From the NCBI RefSeq assembly GCF_021173675.1, contig NZ_JAIHON010000017.1, positions 154,434 through 218,433 of the forward strand: DNA of 64,000 nt, given 5' to 3'. Below the pieces are notes generated by a model that did no database searches, was not told where the DNA came from, and saw only the letters and a list, made by a program, of their open reading frames with translations. Origin of the DNA: Streptomyces lincolnensis (GTDB taxonomy: Bacteria > Actinomycetota > Actinomycetes > Streptomycetales > Streptomycetaceae). This document shows, piece after piece, positions 42,959 to 53,911 of the stretch (its first letter is position 1; each line of letters opens with the position of its first letter). Position numbers and translations under genes: made by a program.

Positions 42959-43600
42959 ATGACCAAGGTCATGACCAGGGCGAACCACCACCCGGGCACC
43001 CGCCCGCCGAACCGCCGTGACCTGCGCCGCCCGGGTGGTACACCGCCTCGCACGCCGGGCGGCGGCCCCGCCCGCACCACGGCCCCGGGAGGCCGGCCTC
43101 CGGGCTCACCGGGCGGCGGAGGACGGTCCGCCCGCACCAGGCCCGCGGACAGCCGCCCACCGACCCTCACGGCGGTCGCCACCCCCAGCGCCTCCACCGC
43201 TGCCCTCTCCACCCCCACCGTCCCGGCTCAGGCCTCCCGCAGGTCGACGGTCCCGCAGCCCCGCCCCACCGACCGCTTCGCCGACCTCCTCCTCGCGGTC
43301 CTCAGCGGCCGCCGCCCCGTCCACTGCATGCTCCGGCACACCGCGGGCCGCGCCTACGACGAACTGGCCTGGCTCGCCGAACGCGGCCCCCTGCGCACCA
43401 CCCGGGGCACCGTGCCCGTCGTCCGCGACATCGGCTACGAGGTCACCCGGCCCGGCGCCATCGAGGCGTTCGCGCGTATCAGCGCAGGCGACCAGCTGCG
43501 CGCCATGGCCTTCCGGCTGGAACAGGGCCCCGACCTGCGCTGGCGCTGCACAGCGGTGGAACTGGGCGGCCCCCGCAGGCCCCGCACGGACGACGACTGA
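42959..43600 (+). CDS. Rv3235-family protein of unknown function
   Basis: The 213-residue product begins at ATG 42959 with GGGGA upstream; ATG 42971 is also possible. The N-terminal half (about 1-100) is disordered, rich in Pro, Arg and Gly. The C-terminal half is folded and matches the Rv3235 family: DRFADLLLAVLSGRRPVHCMLRHT, AYDELAWLAERG, GTVPVVRDIGYEVTRPGAIEAFARI and RAMAFRLEQGPDLRWRCTAVELG. In mycobacteria the homologue also lies close to secA1 (known). It converges on secA, with a hairpin between them. Role unknown. Confidence 0.82.
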   Translation: MTKVMTRANHHPGTRPPNRRDLRRPGGTPPRTPGGGPARTTAPGGRPPGSPGGGGRSARTRPADSRPPTLTAVATPSASTAALSTPTVPAQASRRSTVPQPRPTDRFADLLLAVLSGRRPVHCMLRHTAGRAYDELAWLAERGPLRTTRGTVPVVRDIGYEVTRPGAIEAFARISAGDQLRAMAFRLEQGPDLRWRCTAVELGGPRRPRTDDD

Positions 43601-43615
43601 GCCCGGGGAACGCGT

Positions 43616-43650
43616 AAGGGCCGGGCCACCCTCGGGTGATCCGGCCCCTC
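43616..43650. terminator. Terminator between Rv3235-like gene and secA
   Basis: AGGGCCGG-GCCACCC pairs with GGGTGAT-CCGGCCCCT around a TC turn: about 13 pairs with one or two mismatches. It sits between two convergent stops. Confidence 0.65.
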
Positions 43651-43690
43651 ACTCCGCTACGGCGCCACAGGCGGCCGCACCGTCACTTCA

Positions 43691-46528
<2,838 letters not shown>

Positions 46529-46798
46529 GGGGGTTGGTCTCCTTGCCGGTCGGGCCTGGGACGGTCGGTTTCCATTTGACTCACTGAGCAACGGCCATCG
46601 TATGCGAGGACCCCACCGCGCCGGGAGGCCTGCCGGGTAGGCCGACTGTCAGCTCTTTCAAATCTGCTTCAAAGGGGACAACGGACGGGCGACGCCGATG
46701 GTGCCGCGCCCCGGCCACGAATTGCGCGAATTGTGATCGCCCGCTCACACACGGCTAAAAGATGGCGTCCTCGTCGGCCTCCTGAGCAGAATCGGCCG

Positions 46799-47380
46799 AT
46801 GGACCCCGTCACGCTCACCACCGACCGTCTCCTGTTGCGCACGGTCGGCCCGCAGGACACCGACGCCGTGTACGCCGCCGCGCAGGATCCCGACATCCAG
46901 CGCTGGACCACGATCCCGTCGCCGTACCTGCCCGAGCACGCCCGCGGCTTCACGGACGAGATGGTCCCCGAGGGCTGGGCGAACGGCTCGATGCTCACCT
47001 GGGGCCTCTTCCTCCCCGAAGGGGAGGAGTTGGTGGGCATGCTCAGCCTCACCATGCGCTCCCTGGGCGCGGCCGAGATCGGTTTCTGGAGCGCCGGGCA
47101 GCACCGCGGCCGCGGCTACGTCACCGAGGCCGTCCTCGCCGTGGCCCGCTGGGCCTTCACCGACCTGTCGCTCGATCGCGTCGAATGGCGGGCGGAGGTC
47201 GGCAACACGCCCTCCCTCGCGGTCGCCGAACGCGCCGGGTTCGTCCTCGAGGGCGTCATGCGCTCCGCGATCATCCACCGGGGCGCCCGCCGGGACTGCT
47301 GGGTGGGCGCCCTGCTCCCGTCGGACCTCGCACTGCCGTCGACGGCGCCCTATCTGCCGGCGCCGGTACAGCCGGCCTAG
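46799..47380 (+). CDS. GNAT-family N-acetyltransferase
   Basis: The 193-residue product begins at ATG 46799 (MDPVTLTTDRLLLRTVGPQD), the usual opening of RimJ/RimL-type proteins. The acetyl-CoA loop is QHRGRGYVTEAV, preceded by AAEIGFWSA and followed by VEWRAEVGNTPSLAVAERAGFVLEGVMR. Members acetylate ribosomal protein N-termini or small molecules; the substrate here is not clear. It is divergent from secA; the 270-base gap must carry both promoters. Confidence 0.88.
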   Translation: MDPVTLTTDRLLLRTVGPQDTDAVYAAAQDPDIQRWTTIPSPYLPEHARGFTDEMVPEGWANGSMLTWGLFLPEGEELVGMLSLTMRSLGAAEIGFWSAGQHRGRGYVTEAVLAVARWAFTDLSLDRVEWRAEVGNTPSLAVAERAGFVLEGVMRSAIIHRGARRDCWVGALLPSDLALPSTAPYLPAPVQPA

Positions 47381-47472
47381 CCGTCGTCGCGGGTCGGCCG
47401 CCACCGTGGGCATTTCTGGATGAATCAGCAGCTCAGCGCCTGTTGTCAGTGCTACCCCCTATCGTGCGGCCC

Positions 47473-48645
47473 ATGACCACCCCGCCTCCGACCAACCAGC
47501 TCTCGGCAGACGAGGCCCGCCGTATCGTCCTGCGGGCACAAGGCTTCCTCGGCGCCCCCGACCGCAAGGCCGGCGTCCGCGGCATCCTCCGTCATCTGGG
47601 TGCGGTCCAACTCGACACCATCTCGGTTCTCGCCCGCTCCCATGAGCTCATCCCCTACGCCCGCCTGGGAGCCGTGGACCGCAAGACCGTCGAGAAGGCC
47701 TACTGGACAGACACGCACGCCTTCGAGTACTGGTCCCACGCCGCCTGCATCCTCCCCATCGAGGAGTGGCCCCACTTCGCCTTCCGCCGCCGCGCCTACC
47801 GCAACCGCCCGCACTGGAACCACCAGCTTCCGGACGGCGTGTACGACCAGGTCATCAAGCAGCTCCGCGCCGAGGGCCCCCTCACCGCGACGGAGTTGGG
47901 CGGTGCGAAGAGGACCAGCGAGTGGTGGGACTGGTCCGGCACGAAGGTGGCCGTCGAGCGCGCCCTGATGTACGGCGAGGTGGTCTGCGTCGAGCGCCGC
48001 GGCTGGAAGCGCGTCTACGACCTCGCCGAACGCGCGGTGCCCGACTCCCTCCTGCACGACGACCTCGACGACACCGAGTGCCTGCGCCGCCTGGTCCGCC
48101 TGGCCGGCCGGTCCCTGGGCGTCGGCACCCGCGCCGACATCGCCGACTACCACCGCCTCAAGGGCGAGCAGGTCGACGCGGTGATCGCCGACTCGGGTCT
48201 GGTCCCGGTCACGGTCGAGGGCTGGGGCAAGCCCGCCTGGGCCGACCCCGCGGCCCTGCAGACACCGCCGCGCGGCCGCCACCGTACGACGCTCCTGTCC
48301 CCCTTCGACTCCCTCATCTGGGAACGGGCCCGCACGGAACGCATCTTCGGCTTCACCCACCGCCTGGAGGCCTACGTCCCCAAGCCGAAGCGGGTGTACG
48401 GCTACTTCGCGATGCCGGTGCTCGCCGGCGGCCACCTCGTCGGCCGGGTGGACCCGGCCCGCGAGGGGAGCACCCTGGTCGCCAAGCAGGTCACGCTGGA
48501 CGGCCCGAAGGCCGTTCCGGCGGTCGCGCAGGCCCTGGTCGAGGCGGCGAGCTGGGTGAACTGCACGGACGTACGCGTGGAGAAGGTGGACGCCCCGGAA
48601 CTCCGCGAGGCCCTCGCACGGGAACTCACCCGCGCGACGCCCTGA
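47473..48645 (+). CDS. Winged-helix DNA-binding protein, YcaQ-like (HTH_42 family)
   Basis: The 390-residue product begins at ATG 47473 (MTTPPPTNQLSADEARRIVL). Family features are RRIVLRAQGFLG, LGAVQLDTISVLARSHELIPYARLG, AFEYWSHAACILPIEEWPHFAFRR, the Q-x-D region and LLSPFDSLIWERARTERIFGF near 280. This group includes the E. coli interstrand-crosslink DNA glycosylase YcaQ and Streptomyces AlkX-type relatives. The QxD/QxQ-type catalytic element would be QLDTIS here (VQLDTISV). DNA-repair glycosylase activity is therefore plausible but not proved. Confidence 0.87.
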   Translation: MTTPPPTNQLSADEARRIVLRAQGFLGAPDRKAGVRGILRHLGAVQLDTISVLARSHELIPYARLGAVDRKTVEKAYWTDTHAFEYWSHAACILPIEEWPHFAFRRRAYRNRPHWNHQLPDGVYDQVIKQLRAEGPLTATELGGAKRTSEWWDWSGTKVAVERALMYGEVVCVERRGWKRVYDLAERAVPDSLLHDDLDDTECLRRLVRLAGRSLGVGTRADIADYHRLKGEQVDAVIADSGLVPVTVEGWGKPAWADPAALQTPPRGRHRTTLLSPFDSLIWERARTERIFGFTHRLEAYVPKPKRVYGYFAMPVLAGGHLVGRVDPAREGSTLVAKQVTLDGPKAVPAVAQALVEAASWVNCTDVRVEKVDAPELREALARELTRATP

Positions 48646-48669
48646 CCCCTGCCGGACGCCTACCCGCCC

Positions 48670-49416
48670 TTACCGGATTTCGAGGATCTTCTCCCGCATC
48701 GCGTACACCACAGCCTCCATCCTGGAGTGCAGCTGCAGTTTCTCCAGGATGTTGCGCACGTGGTTCTTCACGGTGTTCTCGGAGATGAACAACTCCTTGG
48801 CGATGTCCCGGTTGTTCATCCCGGTGGCGACCAGCTTGAGCACTTCCAGCTCACGGTCCGTCAGCCGGGGCGCCGGCACGAGTCGGCGCTCGTCGGTGCG
48901 CTGGATCATCGACTTGAACTCGGTGAGCAGTTTCGACGCCATGGAGGGGCTGATCTGCGACTGTCCGTCGGCCACCGCGCGAATGGCGGTGGCCACCTCG
49001 TCCGTGGAGATCTCCTTGAGGAGATATCCGGTGGCACCCGCCTTGATCGCGTCGTAGAGATCGGCTTCCTCGTCGCTGATCGTCAGCATGATGATCTTCG
49101 CGCTGGGCGCCACCTCCTTGATGGAGGTGCACGCCTCGATCCCGCCCCGCTTGGGCATCCGCACATCCATCAGCACGATGTCCGGCAGCAGGTCGGCGGC
49201 CTTGTCGACGGCCTCCGCGCCGTCCCCGGCCTCACCCACGACCTGGATGTCCTCCTCGGCCGCGAGCACGATCTCCAGGCCCCGGCGGAAGAGGGCGTGG
49301 TCGTCCACCACCAGGACACGGATCGGCTCCTTGCGTGGAGAGCCCTCGTCCGGCCCCATGCCGACGGCGCCGTCGCCGGCGCCCTCGTCCTGCATCGGTC
49401 CGAAGCTGTCCGCCAT
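48670..49416 (-). CDS. NarL/LuxR-family response regulator (orphan)
   Basis: The 248-residue product begins at ATG 49416 (MADSFGPMQDEGAGD), with GGGGGAGG four bases upstream. The receiver domain (about 32-150) has IRVLVVDDHALFRRG, phospho-acceptor Asp in DIVLMDVRMPKRGG, the Thr/Ser region IIMLTISDEEADL and Lys in YLLKEIS. The C-terminal LuxR HTH is LTDRELEVLKLVATGMNNRDIAKELFISENTVKNHVRNILEKL. An N-terminal extension of about 30 acidic residues is unusual. No histidine kinase gene lies next to it, so it is an orphan in this window. Confidence 0.94.
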   Translation of the reverse strand: MADSFGPMQDEGAGDGAVGMGPDEGSPRKEPIRVLVVDDHALFRRGLEIVLAAEEDIQVVGEAGDGAEAVDKAADLLPDIVLMDVRMPKRGGIEACTSIKEVAPSAKIIMLTISDEEADLYDAIKAGATGYLLKEISTDEVATAIRAVADGQSQISPSMASKLLTEFKSMIQRTDERRLVPAPRLTDRELEVLKLVATGMNNRDIAKELFISENTVKNHVRNILEKLQLHSRMEAVVYAMREKILEIR

Positions 49417-49561
49417 CGTTCCTCCCCCTGAAGGCTGTGGCCTGTGGTCCTGCGCCATCGCCAACCCAAGGCTTCGGCCCACCGGTTGGGCCGATGCGGC
49501 CATGATTTCACGCCCGGGCGACACTGCGGTCACGGAGCGGGGCGCGAAGTGGTCGCACACC

Positions 49562-49598
49562 GGTGCCCCTGGGGGCGCACACGCGCACCAGGGGCACC
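49562..49598. terminator. Hairpin downstream of hpf
   Basis: GGTGCCCCTGG (49562-49572) pairs perfectly with CCAGGGGCACC (49588-49598). The loop GGGCGCACACGCGCA can itself form GCGC pairs. It lies 23 bases after the hpf stop on the minus strand. Confidence 0.6.
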
Positions 49599-49620
49599 TG
49601 CTCAACCGCCTGCCGGGTGA

Positions 49621-50313
49621 TCAGCCACCCAGCGTGCCCCCCGCCGCCGGGGGTTGTGCCTGGGCGACCATCGGGTCCGTGCTGAGGTGGATGACGCCGT
49701 AGTCGTAGGCGTGTCGCCGGTAGACGACACTCGGTTCCTTGGTCTCGGAGTCGATGAAGAGGTAGAAGTCGTGGCCGACCAGTTCCATCTCGTAGAGGGC
49801 CTGGTCGAGGGTCATCGGGGAAGCGACGTGGGTCTTCTCACGGACGACCAGGGGGCCTTCGCCCTTGATCTCCAGCGAGCCGATCTTCTTGGTGGGCACT
49901 CCGTCGGGTTCTTCCTCCCGGACGGTGTGGCCGTTGCCGTTGAGTGTCGCCGCGCCCGGAACGTGGTCGGGGACCTCGGCCGCCGTGAGTCGGCGTGCGC
50001 CGCGACGCGTGTGGCGCTTGTCGTGCTGCTTGCGCAGGCGGGCGTCCAGCTTCTCCGCCGCCAGGTCGAGTGCCGCGTACGGGTCGCTGGCTGCCGCCTC
50101 CGCCCGGATCACCGGACCGCGGGAGCGGAGCGTGATCTCCACTCGGTCACAGCGGTCGGCCTGTCGGGGGTTCGGCTCCTTGGACACCTCGACGTCGAGG
50201 CTGATCACCTTGCCGTCGAGCTTCTGGATCTTCTCCAGCTTCAGCTTCTCGGCCACGTGCTTGCGGAACCGCTCGGGCACCTCGGTCTTGCGGCCCTTGA
50301 CGACGATGTCCAC
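49621..50313 (-). CDS. hpf: Long-form ribosome hibernation promoting factor (HPF)
   Basis: The protein dimerises 70S ribosomes into inactive 100S particles under stress or in stationary phase. It has 230 residues from GTG 50313 (VDIVVKGRKTEVPERFRKHV), with CGGAG six bases upstream. The frame is open to 50529, but the extra part is not HPF-like. The N-terminal domain (about 1-105) has KLDGKVISLDVEVSKEPNPRQADRCDRVEITL and a basic end KQHDKRHTRRGARR. After a variable linker the C-terminal dimerisation domain includes GEGPLVVREKTHVASPMTLDQALYEMELVGHDFYLFIDSETKEPSVVYRRHAYDYGVIHL. Two domains make this the long form. Confidence 0.95.
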   Translation of the reverse strand: MDIVVKGRKTEVPERFRKHVAEKLKLEKIQKLDGKVISLDVEVSKEPNPRQADRCDRVEITLRSRGPVIRAEAAASDPYAALDLAAEKLDARLRKQHDKRHTRRGARRLTAAEVPDHVPGAATLNGNGHTVREEEPDGVPTKKIGSLEIKGEGPLVVREKTHVASPMTLDQALYEMELVGHDFYLFIDSETKEPSVVYRRHAYDYGVIHLSTDPMVAQAQPPAAGGTLGG

Positions 50314-50624
50314 GCAGAACTCCGTTCCCGGATCGCTCCGCCTCGCTGCGGAGCATCTCCCTTTTGCACCAGGCTCCGGTGAGCCCCGGAACCTCGGACT
50401 CGGTGACTCCCACCTCCTCCCCCGCGGGCAAGATCTCCATTCCACCGACGCGGGTGACGCTGAAAATCCCGCGGCGCCGCAATCGGATACGAGAGGTGTG
50501 GCCTGCGCCTTTCTCTCACAACCGAACATATCTCGCCTGGACGGATGTCGTCACCCTCTACTGCGGCGTACCTCCGTTCAGGTGAATTGGTCCTGTCATT
50601 ACCTGCAACGATGCAAGTTCGCAG
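50314..50624. other. Intergenic region comF-hpf, presumed hpf promoter
   Basis: 311 bases between the comF stop and the hpf start, both leftward. The right part (50500-50640) is AT-richer and contains TGCAACGATGCA at 50605-50616, a small inverted repeat. I cannot assign promoter hexamers with confidence. Confidence 0.45.
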
Positions 50625-51758
50625 TCAGTTCCGGTTTATTTCGAAAGAATCAGGTGATGCCGCGACCACGGCCGCGCAGATCACGTCATGAGCGGACCCG
50701 ACGCCCGTCATTCCCGGCCGAGGGGGCACCGCCGCCGTCTCCTCCTCCGTCACCACGGTCATCCGTTCCCCTGTGCTTTCCCGAGACACGGCGCTGTACA
50801 CCGCCCTCGCCACCTCTTCACGCTCACCCGCCCCGACCGACACGCCCCGCGCGAACGCCGCCCGAGATACGGCCGTACCGCCGCGTCCGCCCACCCGCCG
50901 ACCGCGCCCCGCTCCTCCGCGGTCCGCCTCACGCTCCGCTCCCTCCGCCATCCCCGCCCGGACCGCGCGGGCCGCCTCCGCCAGGGACGCCCCCGTCGTC
51001 ATCAGGTCGTCGACGAGAACCACCGGCCCCTCGTGGAGGAGCCGTCCGGCACCCGGGGCCACCTCCAACGCGCCCGCGAGATTCTCCAGCCGTTGCCAGG
51101 AGTTGAGCCCCGCCTGGTCGGCCACGTGCCGCCCCTGCCGCAACACGGCGAGCACCCGGGCGGGCGTCCCGGACCGCCGGAGTTCACCGGCCGCCGCGAG
51201 CGCGATCCGCCGCGCCGGGTCGTGCCCCCGCGCCCGGACCGCCCGCCGCGCGGACGGCACGGGAACGAGCAGGACGGTCCCGCCGGCCGCATCCATCCGC
51301 CCACGGCGGTGAGCGTGATCAGGCATGTGGCCGTGGAGACGACCGTGGCCACCCCGCGTCCCGCCCCACGCAGCCCCGTCGCGCCCCCAGGCCCTCCTCT
51401 CCCGGCCGTCCACCCTCATCCCCGTCCCTTCGGCCACGTCGCCCCTCTCGGCCCGTCCCCGGGCCTCCTGGAGCCCCGCTCGCACGGCTCCCGCGAGGGC
51501 AGCGCCGAGCGGTGCCGCGAGCGCCAGGGCGCCTCGTTCCTTGTGGGCGAGCAGTGCCGCCCGCACCTCGTCCGCGTACCGAGCCGCCGCGTGCACGACC
51601 GGCAGCCCCGGCGGCTCCGGCACCGGCCGCACCCGGCGCGGCACGGCTCCGCCCAGAACGCCACGGCACTCCGGGCAGAGCACCGCACGAGGCCTCCCGC
51701 AGCCTCCGCACTCGGCCGGCAGCACCAGGTCGGTGAGGTCCTGCCACCACCCCCGCAT
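50625..51758 (-). CDS. comF: ComF-family phosphoribosyltransferase-like protein, extended
   Basis: The 377-residue product begins at ATG 51758 (MRGWWQDLTDLVLPAECGG); GTG 51764 is two codons upstream. A zinc-finger start (CGGCGRPRAVLCPECRG) leads to RYADEVRAALLAHKERGALALAAPLG and LLVPVPSARRAVRARGHDPARRIA. The PRPP-binding loop is VVLVDDLMTTGASLAEA, typical of ComF/GntX. Two extra parts are unusual: a Gly/Arg/His-rich insert of about 60 residues (about 115-165) and a C-terminal extension of about 110 residues after the PRPP loop; the usual length is 230-260. ComF assists DNA uptake in transformable bacteria; in Streptomyces its role is unclear. Confidence 0.85.
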   Translation of the reverse strand: MRGWWQDLTDLVLPAECGGCGRPRAVLCPECRGVLGGAVPRRVRPVPEPPGLPVVHAAARYADEVRAALLAHKERGALALAAPLGAALAGAVRAGLQEARGRAERGDVAEGTGMRVDGRERRAWGRDGAAWGGTRGGHGRLHGHMPDHAHRRGRMDAAGGTVLLVPVPSARRAVRARGHDPARRIALAAAGELRRSGTPARVLAVLRQGRHVADQAGLNSWQRLENLAGALEVAPGAGRLLHEGPVVLVDDLMTTGASLAEAARAVRAGMAEGAEREADRGGAGRGRRVGGRGGTAVSRAAFARGVSVGAGEREEVARAVYSAVSRESTGERMTVVTEEETAAVPPRPGMTGVGSAHDVICAAVVAASPDSFEINRN

Positions 51759-52084
51759 GCCCACCACTGTGCCAACCCGGCCGCCACCCGGCCACCCCTG
51801 TGGATAACTCCCTGTGGACAACTCCGAGCCCCGGATCGAAGCCCGGCTCGGAGCCCGGCTCGGAGCCCCGAAGCGGTCGGCGTCCGACACCCCCGTGCTC
51901 GCCCCGCACCCGTGCTCGCCCCGCATCCGCCCCGCACGCAACGAAAACAGCCGCCTCCCCCGGGATCTCCCGACAGAAGCGGCCGCCCACCTCTCAGCCC
52001 TGGGCTCTATGCCCAGGCCTTCAGCCCAGACCACTCGGCCCCGGCCTCCCAGCCCCGGCCTTCCGGCCACCCCGCGCCCACACC
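51759..52084. other. Intergenic region lpqB-comF with DnaA-box-like sites and low-complexity repeats
   Basis: 326 bases without a gene. The comF-proximal end has two DnaA-box-like nonamers at 51799-51821. Around 51836-51880 the units GCCCGGCTCGGA repeat three times, and 52000-52080 is Pro-codon-like CAGCCCC low complexity. No terminator for lpqB is obvious. Confidence 0.55.
51799..51821 (-). promoter_or_regulatory. Pair of DnaA-box-like nonamers
   Basis: On the minus strand these read TTGTCCACA (51821-51813) and TTATCCACA (51807-51799). The first is the form preferred in Streptomyces oriC, the second the E. coli consensus. They share orientation and start 14 bases apart. This is not oriC (no dnaA/dnaN nearby). 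They could titrate DnaA or regulate comF. Confidence 0.5.
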
Positions 52085-53911
52085 TCACCCCGGATAAACC
52101 GGCGCCATCCCCTCCGCGTCGACCTTCTCCCACTGCGTCCCGGTCCGCAGCCGGACGATCCCGTCCTCCGAGTACGCCACCAACGGCATCTGGTCGTCCT
52201 CGGACGCCGCGATCTCCTTCACCCCCGTCAGCGCGGCGGGCGCGGGCCCCTCCGGTGTGGAGCCGTCGACCTGGACGTACCGCATCTGCTGCACACCGCC
52301 CTGCTCGCGCCCGACCACCACGAGCCGGCTGTCCCCGGCCCACGACATGGCCGCGACCTCCTCCAACTCGGGTGCGGCGGAGCGCAGTTCCCGGACCGCG
52401 ACGGCGGGCCGCTCGCTCTTCTCGCCGCGCTCGATCCGGCCGATGAGCAGGGACTGCTCGTCGCCCTTCTCCACGACGAGCGCGATCCGCACCCCGTCGG
52501 CGGCCACCCGGACATCCTTGATCCGCCCGTCGAGCCCCGGGGTGTCCACCGTGAGCGGATCGCCCCCACCGTCCTCCAGCAGCAGCAGACGCGCGTCACG
52601 CGGGTCGCGGTCGGCCACCCACAGGTCGCCCTGCGCGTCCCAACTGGGTGTCGTCAGCCGGTCGTTCGCCGTCGCGCCCTTGCTGGTCAGGACCGCGTCA
52701 CCGAGCGACCCGGCCGCCGCCAGCGACGCGACGTACAGCTCCTTGCCGTCGGCGGCGACCCCGGCGGCCTTGTGCTCGTCGCGCGAGACGGCCACCGACT
52801 GCAGGGCCTTGTCGCCGTCGCCCAGCGCGCCCGGCACCGGATCGTGCTGCCTGCCGGTGCTGTCGGCCGCCATCCGCACGAGTCGCTTCCTGGCGTCCAC
52901 GAAGTACAGGTACTGGGGTTGCTCCTCCGAGCCCTGCGTGGCGACGGCGGGCGCCTCGTCCTCCCCCAGGGTGCACAACTGCTTGCCGTCCGCGCGCAGT
53001 TCGACCTCGTCCACAGCGGGCGTGAGGTTCTGCAGGGTGAACAGGATCTGGGCCGCCATACGGTGGCACACCGACACCCCGACCCGGGCGGCCCTGTCGT
53101 TCAGCGGCACGGTCAGCTTGTTCTGGTCGTCCGGCGTCAGCGAGGCGTCCTCCGGGAGCCGCACCCCCGTGGGGAAACTCGACCTGGCGACCGGCTCGAG
53201 CCAGGACGTGGGCCCGTTCAGCAGCGAACGCACCATCTGTGTCATGGGGTTGACGCGCTCACGCACATACACGGGATCGGCGACGGCCACGGTCGTCGGG
53301 CTCGTCCCCGAGAGCGGCTGGTCGGCGAAGTAGTACTTGTTGACGGACATGTAGTTGCGCTGGAAGTCCGACTTGCCCATGACGACGCCCACCGGCGGCC
53401 CGTCGATACGCCACTGCTTGGTCTTCGGGTCACGGATCAGGTGCACCGACTGGTCGTAGGCCCCCTTGGCGGGTTCGTAGGACTGCTGCGCGTCCACCGT
53501 GGCCACCTTGGTGCCGGTCAGCGTGTACAGGTCGTCGGCCGTGTCCTCCCGGCCGCCCGCCCGCCGGGGGTCCATGTCCGGCGCCTCCGCGAGCACCGTG
53601 GTGGACAGCTCCGGATGCCAGGTCCGCGCCGCCTCGGCGGTCAGGTACCGGCGCGCCGTCTCGTAGTTCGGATCGTCACTGGTCAGGGCCTCCAGGAAGC
53701 CCTGCACGATCTCCCCCGACGTGGCGTCCTCCTGGGGCGGCATCGCGAAGACCCGTACCTGTCCGTCCTGACGCGGTGTGGAGTCGACGCCGCGCAGATC
53801 CCCGCTGTCGGGCATGGAGGCGCATCCCGCCAGCAGGACGACCCCACAGGCGGCGTACGCGGCCGCGCGCCCCGGTCCGCGCCGGGCGCGTCCCTCGCGG
53901 TCAGCGCCCAC
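52085..53911 (-). CDS. lpqB: Lipoprotein LpqB, MtrAB partner with beta-propeller domain
   Basis: Outer-face lipoprotein that interacts with the MtrB sensor and modulates it (known in mycobacteria). It has 608 residues from GTG 53911, with GGGGAGG six bases upstream. The signal peptide ends in lipobox LLAGC|ASMPDSG. A GerMN-type domain (about 180-320: YVRERVNPMTQMVRSLLNGPTSWLEPV, GVRLPEDASLT) is followed by a C-terminal beta-propeller (about 330-608: APAVATQGSEEQPQYLYFVD, DNRVLL-like repeats, VALVVEKGDEQSLLIGRIERG). The start overlaps the mtrB stop by 11 bases, so it is the last gene of mtnA-mtrA-mtrB-lpqB. Confidence 0.94.
   Translation of the reverse strand: MGADREGRARRGPGRAAAYAACGVVLLAGCASMPDSGDLRGVDSTPRQDGQVRVFAMPPQEDATSGEIVQGFLEALTSDDPNYETARRYLTAEAARTWHPELSTTVLAEAPDMDPRRAGGREDTADDLYTLTGTKVATVDAQQSYEPAKGAYDQSVHLIRDPKTKQWRIDGPPVGVVMGKSDFQRNYMSVNKYYFADQPLSGTSPTTVAVADPVYVRERVNPMTQMVRSLLNGPTSWLEPVARSSFPTGVRLPEDASLTPDDQNKLTVPLNDRAARVGVSVCHRMAAQILFTLQNLTPAVDEVELRADGKQLCTLGEDEAPAVATQGSEEQPQYLYFVDARKRLVRMAADSTGRQHDPVPGALGDGDKALQSVAVSRDEHKAAGVAADGKELYVASLAAAGSLGDAVLTSKGATANDRLTTPSWDAQGDLWVADRDPRDARLLLLEDGGGDPLTVDTPGLDGRIKDVRVAADGVRIALVVEKGDEQSLLIGRIERGEKSERPAVAVRELRSAAPELEEVAAMSWAGDSRLVVVGREQGGVQQMRYVQVDGSTPEGPAPAALTGVKEIAASEDDQMPLVAYSEDGIVRLRTGTQWEKVDAEGMAPVYPG

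Noticed and set aside
51799..51821. Origin of replication
   Set aside because: Only two DnaA-box-like sites and no dnaA, dnaN, gyrB or rpmH nearby; Streptomyces oriC has many boxes between dnaA and dnaN.
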